Part shown: one piece after another, positions 54,936-64,000 of the stretch
How the letters are laid out: the number at the start of each line of letters is the position of its first letter
Numbering within the stretch: position 1 is the first letter of the stretch
Source: Kribbella capetownensis
Lineage (GTDB): Bacteria > Actinomycetota > Actinomycetes > Propionibacteriales > Kribbellaceae
Direction: 5' to 3'
Length of the DNA stretch: 64,000 bases
Assembly: GCF_004331485.1 (NCBI RefSeq)
Contig: NZ_SJKD01000007.1
Coordinates: 372,001 to 436,000 of the forward strand
Translations under genes and position numbers: made by a program
Notes under the pieces: generated by a model
Databases searched by the model: none
Told to the model about the DNA's origin: nothing
Seen by the model: only the letters and a program-made list of their open reading frames with translations

Positions 54936-54963
54936 GGCCGGAGCCGCGGGTGCGGCTCCGGCC
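54936..54963. terminator. Bidirectional terminator, 12-bp stem
   Basis: GGCCGGAGCCGC (54936-54947) pairs perfectly with GCGGCTCCGGCC (54952-54963) around GGGT, then TT. It separates the convergent GH13 and permease genes. Confidence 0.8.
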
Positions 54964-54981
54964 TTCGTGGTTGTCGTGCGC

Positions 54982-55859
<878 letters not shown>

Positions 55860-55860
<1 letters not shown>

Positions 55861-56918
55861 CACTGACCTCCTGGGATGGACATGCTGGCGGCCCCGGTGA
55901 CCTCCGACGGAGCCTCCTGGAGACGACGCCGGTTACCACGGCCGCCGCCGTTCTTCCGGGCCGCCCGCGCCTCGCCGATCACGTCCGCACCGAGCAGCCG
56001 CACGAACACGTACGCGACCACCGCGACGTAGATGAACAGCAGAGTCGCGTACGCCGCCGCAGGCCCGTAGCGGGTCTGGTTGGCTTCCAGGTACGCCAGG
56101 ATCGACAGCGTCTCGACCGACTCCTTGTTCGGGCCGACCAGGACGAACGGCAGGTCGAAGATGCGCAGCGTGTCGAGGATGCGGAACAGCACCGCGACCA
56201 GCAGCGCCGGCTTCACCAGCGGCAACGTGATCCGAGTGAACGTCTTCCAGGCGCTGGCGCCGTCCACCTTCGCCGCCTCGTAGACCTCGTCCGGAATCGT
56301 CTGCAGACCCGCCAGTACGAGTAGCCCGATGAACGGCGCCGTCTTCCAGGTGTCGGCGATGATCACCGACAGGACTGACTGCCAGCCCTCGGTGGACCAC
56401 AGGATCTGGGTGCCCAGCATGGCGTTGGCGATGCCGTCGGCCTGGAAGATCCACTTCCACAGCAGCGCCGACACGACGGTCGGGATCGCCCACGGGACCA
56501 GGATGCTGGCCCGGACGATACCGCGGCCCTTGAACGCCTTGTGCATCACCAGTGCCATCGCGACACCGATGATCGTCTCCAGGACCACACAGGTGACGGT
56601 GAAGAACGTGGTGTTGTAGAAGGCGTTCCAGAATCGGTCCGCGGTCTCGCCATGGAAGATCGCGGAGTAGTTCTTGAGCCCGACGAACTCGGACCCCTGG
56701 ACGACGAATCCGCTCTCGTCGATCCGCTGACCGCTCGTGTACAGCGACTCGCGCAGCGCCGACAGGATCGGGTAGACGACCACCAGGAGCAGCACGATCA
56801 GGGTCGGCGACAGCAGCAGTGCGGCCAGCCGCCCGGTGCCTTCGTTGAACGAGCTCCGCCGCGGCTTCTTGGTGGTCTTCTGCTTCGGTCGCTCTGCGAC
56901 CGGGGCGGATGTACTCAC
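55860..56918 (-). CDS. ABC transporter permease, MalF type
   Basis: 352 aa with a Lys-rich cytoplasmic N-terminus (ERPKQKTTKKPRRS), six helices and the EAA motif DEVYEAAKVDGASAWKTFTRI. A hydrophilic tail after the last helix (RAARKNGGGRGNRRR) is longer than usual. Start ATG 56918. Lies between the binding-protein gene (93 bp upstream) and the MalG-type permease. Confidence 0.85.
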
Positions 56919-57011
56919 CTCTGCCTCCTTCTCTCCGTCCGCCTTCCGGCGGGCGGTGACAGGCCGGGGCCGGCACGCAGCGTTGCCACTACGCGCCGGC
57001 CCCGCGATGGG

Positions 57012-58334
57012 TCATTGCGTGATGAGCGTGCTCAACTTGGTCTGCAGTCCGGTCAACGCGTCCTTCGGTGGCATCGTGCCGGTCATCGCGCCGTACGCCG
57101 CCTCCTGGATCGCGGTCGTCACGTCGCCGTACTTGACCACCTTCGGCCGCGACTTCGCGGACTCGATGGAGGCCTTCAGCGGGGCCAGGTACGGGAACTG
57201 CTTGTTCAGCGCCGCGTCGTCGTACAGCGACGCCCAGGTCGGTGCCTGCGAGGTCTTCTCGATGTTCGCCTTCTGGCGCTCCTCGCTGGACATGAACTTG
57301 ATGAAGTCCGCCGCGGTCGCCTTGTTCTTGGCGAACTCCGAGATGGCGTAGTTGTGGCCACCCAGGGTGGACACGCCCTGGCCGGACATGCCCGGCAGCG
57401 GCGCGACCGCGAACTTGCCGTTGATCTTCGACGAACCGTCGGTCTTCTCCGCCAGCGCGTACACGTACGGCCAGTTGCGGTGGAAGATCAGCGAGCCTTC
57501 CTGGAACGCCCGGCGGCCCGGCTCCTCGGTGTAGGTGATCGAGGCCTTCGGGAACTCACCCGACTTCAGGCCGTCGACGAGGAAGTTCAGGCCCTCCAGC
57601 GCCTCCGGGGTGTCGACGTTCGGCTTGCCGTCGTCACCGACAACGACACCGCCCGCACCGTTGACGGCCTCGGAGAAGTTCACCGTGAGGCCTTCGTACT
57701 TCTCGAACTGACCCGCGTAGCAGCTCATCGTCTTGGCCTCGGGCAGCGCCTTGATCTTCGTGCAGGCGTCCTTCATCTCGGCCCAGGTCTTCGGCGGCTG
57801 GACGCCGGCCTTGTCCAGCAGATCCTTGCGGTAGTACAGCAGGCCACCGTCGGACGTGACCGGTACGGCGTACAGCTTGTCGCGGTACTTCGCCGTGTCC
57901 AGCGTCGACGGGAGCAGCTTGCCCAGGTCGGGGAACTGGTCCTGCGGCAGCTCGGTCACCCAACGGTTCGCGGCGAACTCAGCGGTCCAGACCACGTCGA
58001 GGTTGAGCACGCTGAACGCGTCGGACTTGATCTGCGCGTTCTGGATCATCTGCGCGCGCTGCTGGTCCGCGGACTCGGGCAGCTCCGACACAGTGACCTT
58101 CTCGTCCGGGTGCTGCGAGTTCCACGCCGCGACCTGGTTCGTCAGGTTCCCGGAGGTGTCCTTGCCGGTGGCAAACGTGATCGGACCGCGGCCTTCGAGC
58201 GCTGCGCCCCCGGACGAGCCGCTGTCACCGCTGCTCCCGTCGTCACCGCCACCACACGCGGACGCGAGCAGCACCAGGCTGCTGGCGACGGCCACGAACG
58301 CGGCCTTGCGTGTATGTGATCGTTCAAACCTCAT
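57012..58334 (-). CDS. Sugar-binding lipoprotein (family 1)
   Basis: 440 aa. Sec-type lipoprotein signal with lipobox LASAC (Cys about 27), then a Gly/Ser/Asp linker and the family 1 binding fold. PVTSDGGLLYYRKDLLDKAGV and EGSLIFHRNWPYVYAL are typical of maltose/trehalose-type binding proteins. First gene of the importer operon; the 316-bp region upstream carries palindromes that may control it. Sugar specificity is inferred from the neighbouring GH13 gene only. Confidence 0.85.
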   Translation of the reverse strand: MRFERSHTRKAAFVAVASSLVLLASACGGGDDGSSGDSGSSGGAALEGRGPITFATGKDTSGNLTNQVAAWNSQHPDEKVTVSELPESADQQRAQMIQNAQIKSDAFSVLNLDVVWTAEFAANRWVTELPQDQFPDLGKLLPSTLDTAKYRDKLYAVPVTSDGGLLYYRKDLLDKAGVQPPKTWAEMKDACTKIKALPEAKTMSCYAGQFEKYEGLTVNFSEAVNGAGGVVVGDDGKPNVDTPEALEGLNFLVDGLKSGEFPKASITYTEEPGRRAFQEGSLIFHRNWPYVYALAEKTDGSSKINGKFAVAPLPGMSGQGVSTLGGHNYAISEFAKNKATAADFIKFMSSEERQKANIEKTSQAPTWASLYDDAALNKQFPYLAPLKASIESAKSRPKVVKYGDVTTAIQEAAYGAMTGTMPPKDALTGLQTKLSTLITQ

Positions 58335-58650
58335 CGTCTACCTGCCCTCTCCCGATGGGATATCACTTGGTCCTGCGTCGAACGGGTCATCGGCCCCCAC
58401 CGCACCGTGTCCCCGCCTGTCCGGACAGTAACCGACATCGAGGGCCCTGTGTTCTGTGCCACACAGCCCGCCGCTGAACAGTCCGGAACGGACAGCCGCA
58501 TGGCTGTATGCGACCGCGATTCGACAGCCCGCACAACCGGGTGCTTCTTAACGATTCGGTATTACCGGTTAGTAACCTGACTGAACACGCCGTGACTGTT
58601 CAGAACGACTCCGGGCAGTCGTCATCACGCTCCGGAGCGGATCGCCCGGG
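58335..58650. promoter_or_regulatory. 316-bp upstream region with palindromes
   Basis: No gene seen. GGTATTACC (58558-58566) and GGTTAGTAACC (58567-58577) are two adjacent small palindromes. CTGAACA (58581-58587) and TGTTCAG (58597-58603) form a third with a nine-base spacer. The region is upstream of the leftward sugar-importer operon, at more than 220 bp from its start. Confidence 0.45.
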
Positions 58651-59070
58651 TCAGGCCGTCGTGGCGGACGCGTCGCCGACGTTCGCACGGACCCACTCGA
58701 CGATCTCGGTGGTAGTCGCGCCGGGGGTGAAGATCTTGTGCACGCCGAGTTCGGCCAGCGGCTGCAGGTCGGCGTCCGGGATGATGCCGCCGCCGAACAC
58801 CACGATGTCGTCGGCATCCCGCTCGGTGAGCAGTTCGCGGACCCGCTTGAACAGGGTCATGTGCGCCCCGGACAGCACCGACAGGCCGATCGCGTCGGCA
58901 TCCTCCGCGATCGCGGTCTCGACGATCTGCTCCGGGGTCTGGTGCAGGCCGGTGTAGATGACCTCCATGCCGGCGTCTCGCAGCGCCCGCGCGACCACCT
59001 TCGCGCCACGGTCGTGGCCGTCCAGGCCAGGCTTGGCGACAACGACCCGGAGAGGACTCGTAGCAGGCAT
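58651..59070 (-). CDS. Cobalamin-binding domain protein (methylmalonyl-CoA mutase C-terminal type)
   Basis: 139 aa, consisting only of the B12-binding Rossmann domain. The cobalamin ligand motif is DGHDRG (17-22, His19 as the lower axial ligand), followed by the family GLSVLSGAH and [12 protein letters not shown] segments. Stand-alone versions occur as small subunits or chaperone-like partners of acyl-CoA mutases. No mutase gene is adjacent. ATG 59070. Divergent from the lipase gene. Confidence 0.88.
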   Translation of the reverse strand: MPATSPLRVVVAKPGLDGHDRGAKVVARALRDAGMEVIYTGLHQTPEQIVETAIAEDADAIGLSVLSGAHMTLFKRVRELLTERDADDIVVFGGGIIPDADLQPLAELGVHKIFTPGATTTEIVEWVRANVGDASATTA

Positions 59071-59203
59071 GTTCGCAGGCTATCCGGTCCGATCATCGCG
59101 GATAAGACACGAACGTGTGTGTTCCCCGCCACGCCAGGTGGGAACCGGTTACCTTGGAAGAGATCGGACCAATCGGGGGGTCTGGTTGTGTGAGGAGTCG
59201 CCG

Positions 59204-60067
59204 ATGAGTGCCTGGCAGGACGAGGTACGTGGCGCAGTGGACGGACTGCTGTACGGCGCCCGGTCCGCACTCTCACCGCGGGTACTCCAGGGCGCCGCCG
59301 TCGAGATCGGTTGGCTCACCACCCATCTGGCGATGTACCCACTCGGCCTGGTCGGCAGCTCGGGCTCCCGCACCGAGCGACTCACCTTGACCGGCCTGAC
59401 TCCAGCCCAGCGCAGCCTGCTGGTCAGCGACGTCAGAGCCGCCGGTACGCCGATCCTGCTCGCGCACGGGATCATCGACAACCACACCATCTTCGCGCTG
59501 ATGCGCCGCCAGCTCGTGCGTCGCGGGTTCAGCAGCATCCACACGTTCTCGTACTCACCACTGACCCTGGACGTCCGTCGTACCGCGGAACGGATGGGCG
59601 AGGAGATCGAGGCGATCTGCGAGGCGTCCGGGTCGGACCAGATCCACGTGATCGGGCACAGCCTCGGCGGGCTGATCGCGCGGTACTACGTCCAGCGGCT
59701 CGGCGGGGATCAGCGGGTGCACACCTGCGTCACGCTCGGGACGCCGCATCAGGGCACCGTGGCGGCGCGACTGCTGCCGTGGCCGTTGGTGAAGCAGGTG
59801 CGGCCGGACAGCGACCTGATGGCCGAACTGGCCGAGCCGGCGCCCGGCTGCCGGACCAGGTTCGTCGCGTTCTACAGCGACGTCGACCAACTGATCGTGC
59901 CGCAGCGGCGGGCCCGGATCCGGCACACCGACCTGGTCGCGAGTAATCTGCGGATTCGCGGCGTGGGCCACCTGTCCCTGCCGTTCCACGGCGAGGTCGT
60001 GCATCGGATCACCGAGATGCTGGCCCACCTGGACGAGCAGGACGCCGACGCCGCAGGAACTGCCTGA
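59204..60067 (+). CDS. Lipase/esterase (alpha/beta hydrolase)
   Basis: 287 aa. Oxyanion HG at 88-89 (LLAHGIIDN), nucleophile elbow GHSLGG (151-156, Ser153), TLGTPHQGT after it and a catalytic His in GVGHLSLP. This layout matches the triacylglycerol lipase/LipA-like and PGAP1-like group. No cleavable signal peptide is obvious, although residues 30-50 are moderately hydrophobic. ATG 59204 follows GAGGAG. Substrate unknown. Confidence 0.85.
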   Translation: MSAWQDEVRGAVDGLLYGARSALSPRVLQGAAVEIGWLTTHLAMYPLGLVGSSGSRTERLTLTGLTPAQRSLLVSDVRAAGTPILLAHGIIDNHTIFALMRRQLVRRGFSSIHTFSYSPLTLDVRRTAERMGEEIEAICEASGSDQIHVIGHSLGGLIARYYVQRLGGDQRVHTCVTLGTPHQGTVAARLLPWPLVKQVRPDSDLMAELAEPAPGCRTRFVAFYSDVDQLIVPQRRARIRHTDLVASNLRIRGVGHLSLPFHGEVVHRITEMLAHLDEQDADAAGTA

Positions 60068-60160
60068 CAAGGCAGCTTTCCGGGCACCGACGGCGAATGC
60101 ACGTGCAGCCGCTCATGCAAAAGTTTCGTGAAGGACGGGCCCGAAAGGGGGTGGCGGGGT

Positions 60161-60189
60161 TTGTGGCCTCGTGACCCATCCGTTATGGT
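60161..60189 (+). promoter_or_regulatory. Probable promoter of the M23 gene
   Basis: TTGTGG (60161-60166), 17 bp, then TATGGT (60184-60189). This leaves a leader of about 95 bases before the GTG at 60292. The leader has a CCGGGGG...CCTCCCGG hairpin near 60200. It does not match the c-di-AMP (ydaO) riboswitch often seen before such genes. Confidence 0.4.
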
Positions 60190-60291
60190 GCATGAGCCCG
60201 CCGGGGGAATAAAACCTCCCGGAGGGTGCACAGCTTCAAGCCCCTCCTAGCCCCACCCCTAGCCCCTCCCCTGTGACCGAAAGGCCACGTT

Positions 60292-61182
60292 GTGTCCCAG
60301 CACCGTGCCGCGGGAGACCGCGTCACGCCCGGCAACGCTGCGCGCAATCCCGGCGCAGGACGTCACAGTGCCAAGCATCGCGTCGCCAGGCGTACCACCC
60401 CCAGCAGTACCCAGATCGTCGGTCTGACCGCGGCCCTGGCTGCGGCGGCAGGAGCTGTGGGATTCAGCCACAGCACCCTTGCCTCGCCGACGCAAGCCAA
60501 CTCCGCGGTGAACCTGGCCGCGCTCAGCCTGGACAACGGCTCGATGTCCGGCATCACCACGGCCCGCATCCAGGCGCGTCAGCTCGCCACCCGTGACTCC
60601 TCCCGGGTCCAGCTGGCCGGCAACGACACGAACAAGAAGCAGGCCGCGGCCGCTCAGCTGGCCAAGGCCCGGGCGGCGAAGCTCACCGCGACCCAGGCGC
60701 TGACCAGCAAGCGCGCCTCCGCCCTCGCCAAGGCCAAGGCCGCGGCCGACGCGGCGGAGAAGAAGGCCCGCGAGTCCGCCACCCGCTGCGAGATCATGAT
60801 CTCCGGGTACCACATCACCGCGACCTTCGGTCAGGGTGGCACCCGCTGGGCCCGTAACCACACCGGCACCGACTTCGCCGCCCCGATCGGCACCTCCATC
60901 CACACCGTGATGAAGGGCGTGGTGATCTTCGCCGACTGGGCCGGCGCGTACGGCCGCCAGGTCCAGGTCCGGCACGAGGACGGCACGGTCACCTGGTACA
61001 ACCACATGTCGAAGTTCAGCGTCTCGGTCGGCGAGACCTTGTACGCCGGTGACCAGGTCGGCGCGGTTGGCGTGACCGGCAACACCACCGGTCCGCACCT
61101 GCACTTCGAGGTCCACCCGCACGGCGGCGAAGCGATCGACCCGATGCCGTGGCTGCGCGACCACTGCGGCCTGAACCCGTAA
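60292..61182 (+). CDS. Secreted M23 peptidoglycan endopeptidase
   Basis: 296 aa. A long basic N-terminus leads into a signal/anchor helix (about 41-65), then an Ala/Lys-rich coiled-coil-like region (about 115-163) and a C-terminal LytM/M23 domain. Zinc and catalytic residues: His190 and Asp194 (NHTGTDFAAPIGT), His238, His269 and His271 (TGPHLHFEVHPHGG). It is expected to cut peptidoglycan stem-peptide links outside the cell, with the coiled coil acting as a regulatory or docking arm. GTG 60292 with AAAGG about ten bases upstream. Confidence 0.9.
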   Translation: MSQHRAAGDRVTPGNAARNPGAGRHSAKHRVARRTTPSSTQIVGLTAALAAAAGAVGFSHSTLASPTQANSAVNLAALSLDNGSMSGITTARIQARQLATRDSSRVQLAGNDTNKKQAAAAQLAKARAAKLTATQALTSKRASALAKAKAAADAAEKKARESATRCEIMISGYHITATFGQGGTRWARNHTGTDFAAPIGTSIHTVMKGVVIFADWAGAYGRQVQVRHEDGTVTWYNHMSKFSVSVGETLYAGDQVGAVGVTGNTTGPHLHFEVHPHGGEAIDPMPWLRDHCGLNP

Positions 61183-61223
61183 ACCCTCAGACCTGACGCG
61201 GCGATCTGACTAAGCTGCTGAGC

Positions 61224-61742
61224 ATGCGCCCGGCAGCCGGTGAGGTCCTGCACTTCTCCGAAGATCCGACCATCGAGGTCTTCCGGCCGCACGTCGCCAA
61301 GACGACGCGAGAGGCCACACCGTACGTCTGGGCCGTCGGCTATGACCGCGCCCCCGACTACTGGTTCCCCCGGCAGTGCCCCCGCGCGATGGCGTGGGTC
61401 GGGCCTGACACCACCCCTGACGACCGTGACCGCATCATCGGCGTCGGCTCCGGGACTCGCGTGCACGCGGTCGAGTACGGCTGGCTGGACGCAATGCGCT
61501 CCGTCGAGCTGTACGCCTACCGCCTGCCGGCCAAGCAGTTCGACGAGTTCGACGCGGCGTTCGTCGCGACCACGGAGGTCCGGCCGCTCGGTCCACCCGA
61601 ACGCGTCGGCGACCTCTTCGAGCTGCACGACGAGGCCGGCATCCAGCTGCGCGTGCTGCCCCGCCTGCACGACTTCTGGGCGGAGACCACCACCAGCACC
61701 CTCGAGTGGAGCGGCATCCGGCTCCGCAACGCCCGCCCATGA
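61224..61742 (+). CDS. Conserved protein, DUF6886-like
   Basis: 172 aa, no membrane helix or signal. Conserved-looking segments are LHFSEDPTIEVFRPH near the N-terminus, TPYVWAVGYDRAPDYWFPRQCPR and the C-terminal LHDFWAETTTSTLEWSGIRLRNA. It matches the DUF6886 pattern as far as I can recognise. Function unknown. ATG 61224. It ends four bases into the start of the LanC-like remnant. Confidence 0.75.
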   Translation: MRPAAGEVLHFSEDPTIEVFRPHVAKTTREATPYVWAVGYDRAPDYWFPRQCPRAMAWVGPDTTPDDRDRIIGVGSGTRVHAVEYGWLDAMRSVELYAYRLPAKQFDEFDAAFVATTEVRPLGPPERVGDLFELHDEAGIQLRVLPRLHDFWAETTTSTLEWSGIRLRNARP

Positions 61743-62431
61743 CGCCGTACGGCGAACTGGGCGAAGCGGCCTGGAATTGGGTGCTCGAGCAGGTGCAGTG
61801 GGACGACGACGGGCTTCCTGGAGGCGGAGGACAGGTACTACCCGGGCGCTGTGGCCAACGACGTCACGCTCGGAACTGGGGCGGCACTGATGGCCGCTCT
61901 GTGGGCACACCGCCGTGGTGAGAACGGCCGCCCGCTGGCCAATCGGGCCGCCGACCTCCTGCTGGGTGAGAAGGAGGAGTTGGCCACGGGGCTGAACTGG
62001 CAGTTCGTGTCGCGACGGTTCAAGACCGAGGACCCGATCGAGATGCCGAACTTCTCGCACGGACTGGCGGGCATCGCAGCGGTGCTTACAGTCGCCGGGG
62101 TCGAGCTGGAGCGGCCGGAGTTTGTCGACGCGGGACGGCGGGAGCCGGCGACGCGTTCCTGGATGCCTGGCACCGCGACGGCGATCGGCTGGACCTGGAG
62201 TTCGCCGTCCGGCTCGCGGATGCCGTCGTCGGGCGGGCGATCCATGATGGCGGGTCGGCGTACTGGCGGTTTGTGGAGCACAAGAACGAGGATCCGCTGC
62301 TACCTCCAGGGGTCGGCTGGATGCAGGGTGCGGCCGGGATCGCGGCGTACCTTTTCCGGATCGAGCGGGTGCTGGGCGGCGGTCGGGACGCTGTGGAGCG
62401 GATGGACAACTGGTGGGCGCTCAGACGGTGA
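61739..62431 (+). pseudogene. LanC-like (lanthionine synthetase C-type) gene remnant, two frameshifts
   Basis: Three consecutive reading frames give parts of one protein. Frame 1 from ATG 61739 reads MTPYGELGEAAWNWVLEQVQ. After a shift near 61810 the next frame reads FLEAEDRYYPGAVANDVTLG and later FSHGLAGIAAVL. After a shift back near 62130-62147 it reads GDAFLDAWHRDGDRLDLEF and GWMQGAAGIAAYLFRIERV to TGA 62431. The SHGLAG and GWMQGAAG motifs are those of LanC-like alpha/alpha barrels. The zinc-binding Cys/Cys-His motifs are absent and the total (about 230 codons) is roughly half normal, so it is also truncated. Confidence 0.7.
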
Positions 62432-63401
62432 TGACCACCTTGGCCCGGGCGTGGCCGGTCTCGACGTGGCGGATCGCGTCGGCCGCGGCTGCGAGCGGGT
62501 AGGTCCGGTCGACCACCGGCATGAGCTTGCCGGCCTCGGCGAAGTCGCGAAGCGTCGCCAGATTGCCCCGGCTCGGGACCGCGTTGAAGAGTGTCACTCG
62601 CTGCGACACGAAGGGTGCTGACAACTTCCCTCTGACCATCAGGCCGACCGGCCCGAAGAGGCTGCCGCCGGTGAACAGCCCGCCCCCGGACAGGAGGAGG
62701 GTGCCGCGGCGAACCAGCGCCCGGCGAAGAGCCGTCAGGGACCGATTCCCGACGAGGTCGAGCAAGACGTCGTACTGCTGACGGGTCCGGCTGAAGTCGG
62801 TCTGCCGATAGTCGACGACGTCATCGGCGCCGAGTGACCGGACCAGGTCGACGTTCCCGGTGCCGCACACGCCGGTCACCTCCGCGCCGAGGGCCTTGCC
62901 GATCTGGACCGCGAACGTCCCCACGCCGCCCGACGCGCCGTTGATCAGCAGGCGCTGGCCGGGCTGGAGCTTCGCCGTGTCGCGCAGGCCGATCAGGGCG
63001 GTGTTCGCGGCCAGCGGGATCGCCGCGGCCTGCTCGTGGGTGAGGTTCGCGGGTTTGGTCTCGAACGATTGCGCGCGGACGGCGACGTACTCCGCGAAGG
63101 CTCCGGGCGCTTCGCCGTACACCTCGTCGCCGATCTGCACCCCGGTCACCGCGGGGCCGACCGCTTCGACGGTGCCGGCGAAGTCGGTGCCGCGGATCGG
63201 GACGTTGGGCCGGCGCCAGCCGAGATCGGCGGACGGGCGGGCGACGTACGGATCGCCGCGCAGCACGTGCCAGTCGCGGGCGTTGACCGACGCCGCACAG
63301 ACCTTGACCAGCACCTCGCGATCGGCCGGGACCGGCCGGTCGACGTCGGTGAACTCCAGAACATCCGGCGATCCGTACCGGCGTTGAACGATGGCTTTCA
63401 T
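62421..63401 (-). CDS. MDR-family NAD(P)H-dependent oxidoreductase (quinone-reductase-like)
   Basis: 326 aa, zinc-free medium-chain dehydrogenase. GroES-like N-terminal domain (VLVKVCAASVNARDWHVLRG) and Rossmann NADP loop INGASGGVGTFAVQIGKALGA. FSRTRQQYDVLLDLVG and the ending HVETGHARAKVVITV are typical. It lacks the catalytic and structural zinc cysteines. ATG 63401. It is downstream of a TetR gene on the same strand with a twin palindromic operator between them, so it is probably induced by the TetR ligand. Confidence 0.88.
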   Translation of the reverse strand: MKAIVQRRYGSPDVLEFTDVDRPVPADREVLVKVCAASVNARDWHVLRGDPYVARPSADLGWRRPNVPIRGTDFAGTVEAVGPAVTGVQIGDEVYGEAPGAFAEYVAVRAQSFETKPANLTHEQAAAIPLAANTALIGLRDTAKLQPGQRLLINGASGGVGTFAVQIGKALGAEVTGVCGTGNVDLVRSLGADDVVDYRQTDFSRTRQQYDVLLDLVGNRSLTALRRALVRRGTLLLSGGGLFTGGSLFGPVGLMVRGKLSAPFVSQRVTLFNAVPSRGNLATLRDFAEAGKLMPVVDRTYPLAAAADAIRHVETGHARAKVVITV

Positions 63402-63418
63402 CGCACCCACCCCAATTT

Positions 63419-63449
63419 CTTACGTCGTAAGGCTGCCTTACGGCGTAAG
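63419..63449 (-). promoter_or_regulatory. Twin TetR operator
   Basis: CTTACGTCGTAAG (63419-63431) and CTTACGGCGTAAG (63437-63449) are two perfect palindromes of the same core CTTACG-N-CGTAAG, centred 18 bp apart. They lie between the TetR stop and the oxidoreductase start, 18 bp upstream of the latter, as expected for repression by the TetR protein. Confidence 0.7.
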
Positions 63450-63478
63450 AAAATGCAAGAGGTCGCGGCCGCGGCGAG

Positions 63479-64000
63479 CTACTTGAGCCGGTCCAGACCG
63501 TCGAGGATCAGATCGAGGGAGAACTCGAACTCGGCCTGGTCGTCACACCAGCCGAGCGTCGACTCCGGGTCGTCGTGGGCGATCTCGGACAGCATGCCGA
63601 CCAGGTTCGGCAGCTGATCCGCCAGGTCCGCGAGCATCCGGTCGGATTGGGCGACCGCGCCGGCGGACGGGTCGAACAGCTCCTGGGAGAACCCGAGCGC
63701 CCGGCTGCCGAGCGCGTGCAGGGCGTGGTGGGCAAGGTCGTACGAGAAGCCGCCGGACCGCATCAGACCGACCAGACGATCGTGGTACAGCACCACTGCC
63801 GGGCGCATCGTCGTACGACTCTCGAGGAGCCTTGGCGCCCAGGGATGCCGCAGCATGATCTGCCGGGCGGTCAGGATCCGCCGCCGCATCGCGGCCTTCC
63901 AGTCGCCCGGCTCACCGTCGGCGCGGTCGACGCTCTCGTTGAGCTCGGCCATCAGTACGTCGACGATGCCGTCGAACAGATCGTTCTTGTTCGCGACGTG
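63479..64000 (-). CDS. TetR/AcrR-family regulator, 5' end outside window
   Basis: The frame is open to the window edge; about 173 codons are present. At the edge the sequence HVANKNDLFDGIVDVL is the end of the helix-turn-helix domain (YxHxxxKxxL pattern), followed by the all-helical ligand-binding domain of the TetR_C type. The DNA-binding N-terminus is cut off. It is transcribed towards the oxidoreductase gene and most likely represses it through the operator at 63419-63449. Confidence 0.85.
   Translation of the reverse strand, partial: HVANKNDLFDGIVDVLMAELNESVDRADGEPGDWKAAMRRRILTARQIMLRHPWAPRLLESRTTMRPAVVLYHDRLVGLMRSGGFSYDLAHHALHALGSRALGFSQELFDPSAGAVAQSDRMLADLADQLPNLVGMLSEIAHDDPESTLGWCDDQAEFEFSLDLILDGLDRLK

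Noticed and set aside
60068-60291. Possible c-di-AMP (ydaO) riboswitch before the M23 gene
   Set aside because: Such switches are common before actinobacterial wall hydrolases, but none of the conserved core segments was found here; only an ordinary promoter and a hairpin are visible.

Overview
The window is about 70% G+C, densely coded on both strands, uses many GTG starts and carries typical actinobacterial markers: a DUF6350/PerM protein next to purN-purH, folD next to a DUF3017 protein, a GlcNAc-type NgcEFG transporter, and many GlxA, GNAT and MFS genes. Gene content and order suggest a soil actinomycete of the Propionibacteriales, most like Kribbella. This is an inference from gene content, with no database comparison. 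No rRNA, tRNA, CRISPR array or intact insertion sequence was seen.

Layout. 1-5.3 kb: a truncated secreted M43 metalloprotease, a D-Ala-D-Ala carboxypeptidase, and a trpS / 2H phosphoesterase / YihY operon. 5.3-6.4 kb: a 540-bp gene-free stretch with inverted repeats and a small membrane protein. 6.4-11.7 kb: an N-acetylglucosamine/chitobiose import and phosphorylation locus (ngcG, ngcF, ngcE, SIS protein, with a divergent BadF-type kinase). 11.8-16.4 kb: YCII protein, hydrolase, an autoregulated ArsR-MFS pair and a CorC/HlyC-type transporter with an unusual structured leader. 16.7-21.8 kb: galT-galK, an unsecreted M23 protein and a DeoR-MFS pair. 21.9-28.4 kb: acetyltransferases and three tandem membrane-anchored CAP-domain proteins. 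28.6-35.0 kb: GlxA regulator, MBL hydrolase, M1 peptidase, MOSC, HTH, spermidine-synthase-like gene and mdh. 35-44 kb: a large secreted subtilase, a GH18 chitinase with an APH-type kinase, a second GlxA, a cupin and a pirin. 44.2-53.1 kb: core metabolism (folD, purH, purN, PerM-like, sucD, sucC) and a membrane sensor-like protein. 53.3-58.3 kb: an alpha-glucoside locus (GH13 enzyme and ABC importer). 58.6-64 kb: a B12-binding protein, lipase, M23 endopeptidase, a broken LanC-like gene, and an MDR oxidoreductase behind a TetR operator.

The parts fit a saprophytic life. The secreted chitinase releases chito-oligosaccharides, the Ngc importer takes up GlcNAc/chitobiose, and the kinase and SIS protein feed amino-sugar metabolism. 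The GH13/ABC locus and galTK do the same for alpha-glucosides and galactose. Neither ABC locus encodes an ATPase, so a shared MsiK-type ATPase elsewhere is implied.

The least expected signals are: a 164-bp near-palindrome upstream of the CorC-family gene whose mismatches mostly become G-U pairs in the sense (minus-strand) RNA; a third CAP paralogue that has lost the family histidines and gained a long cytoplasmic tail with four ASAWDF repeats; several sequence-unrelated intergenic palindromes; and a cluster of four GTGAACAG half-sites.
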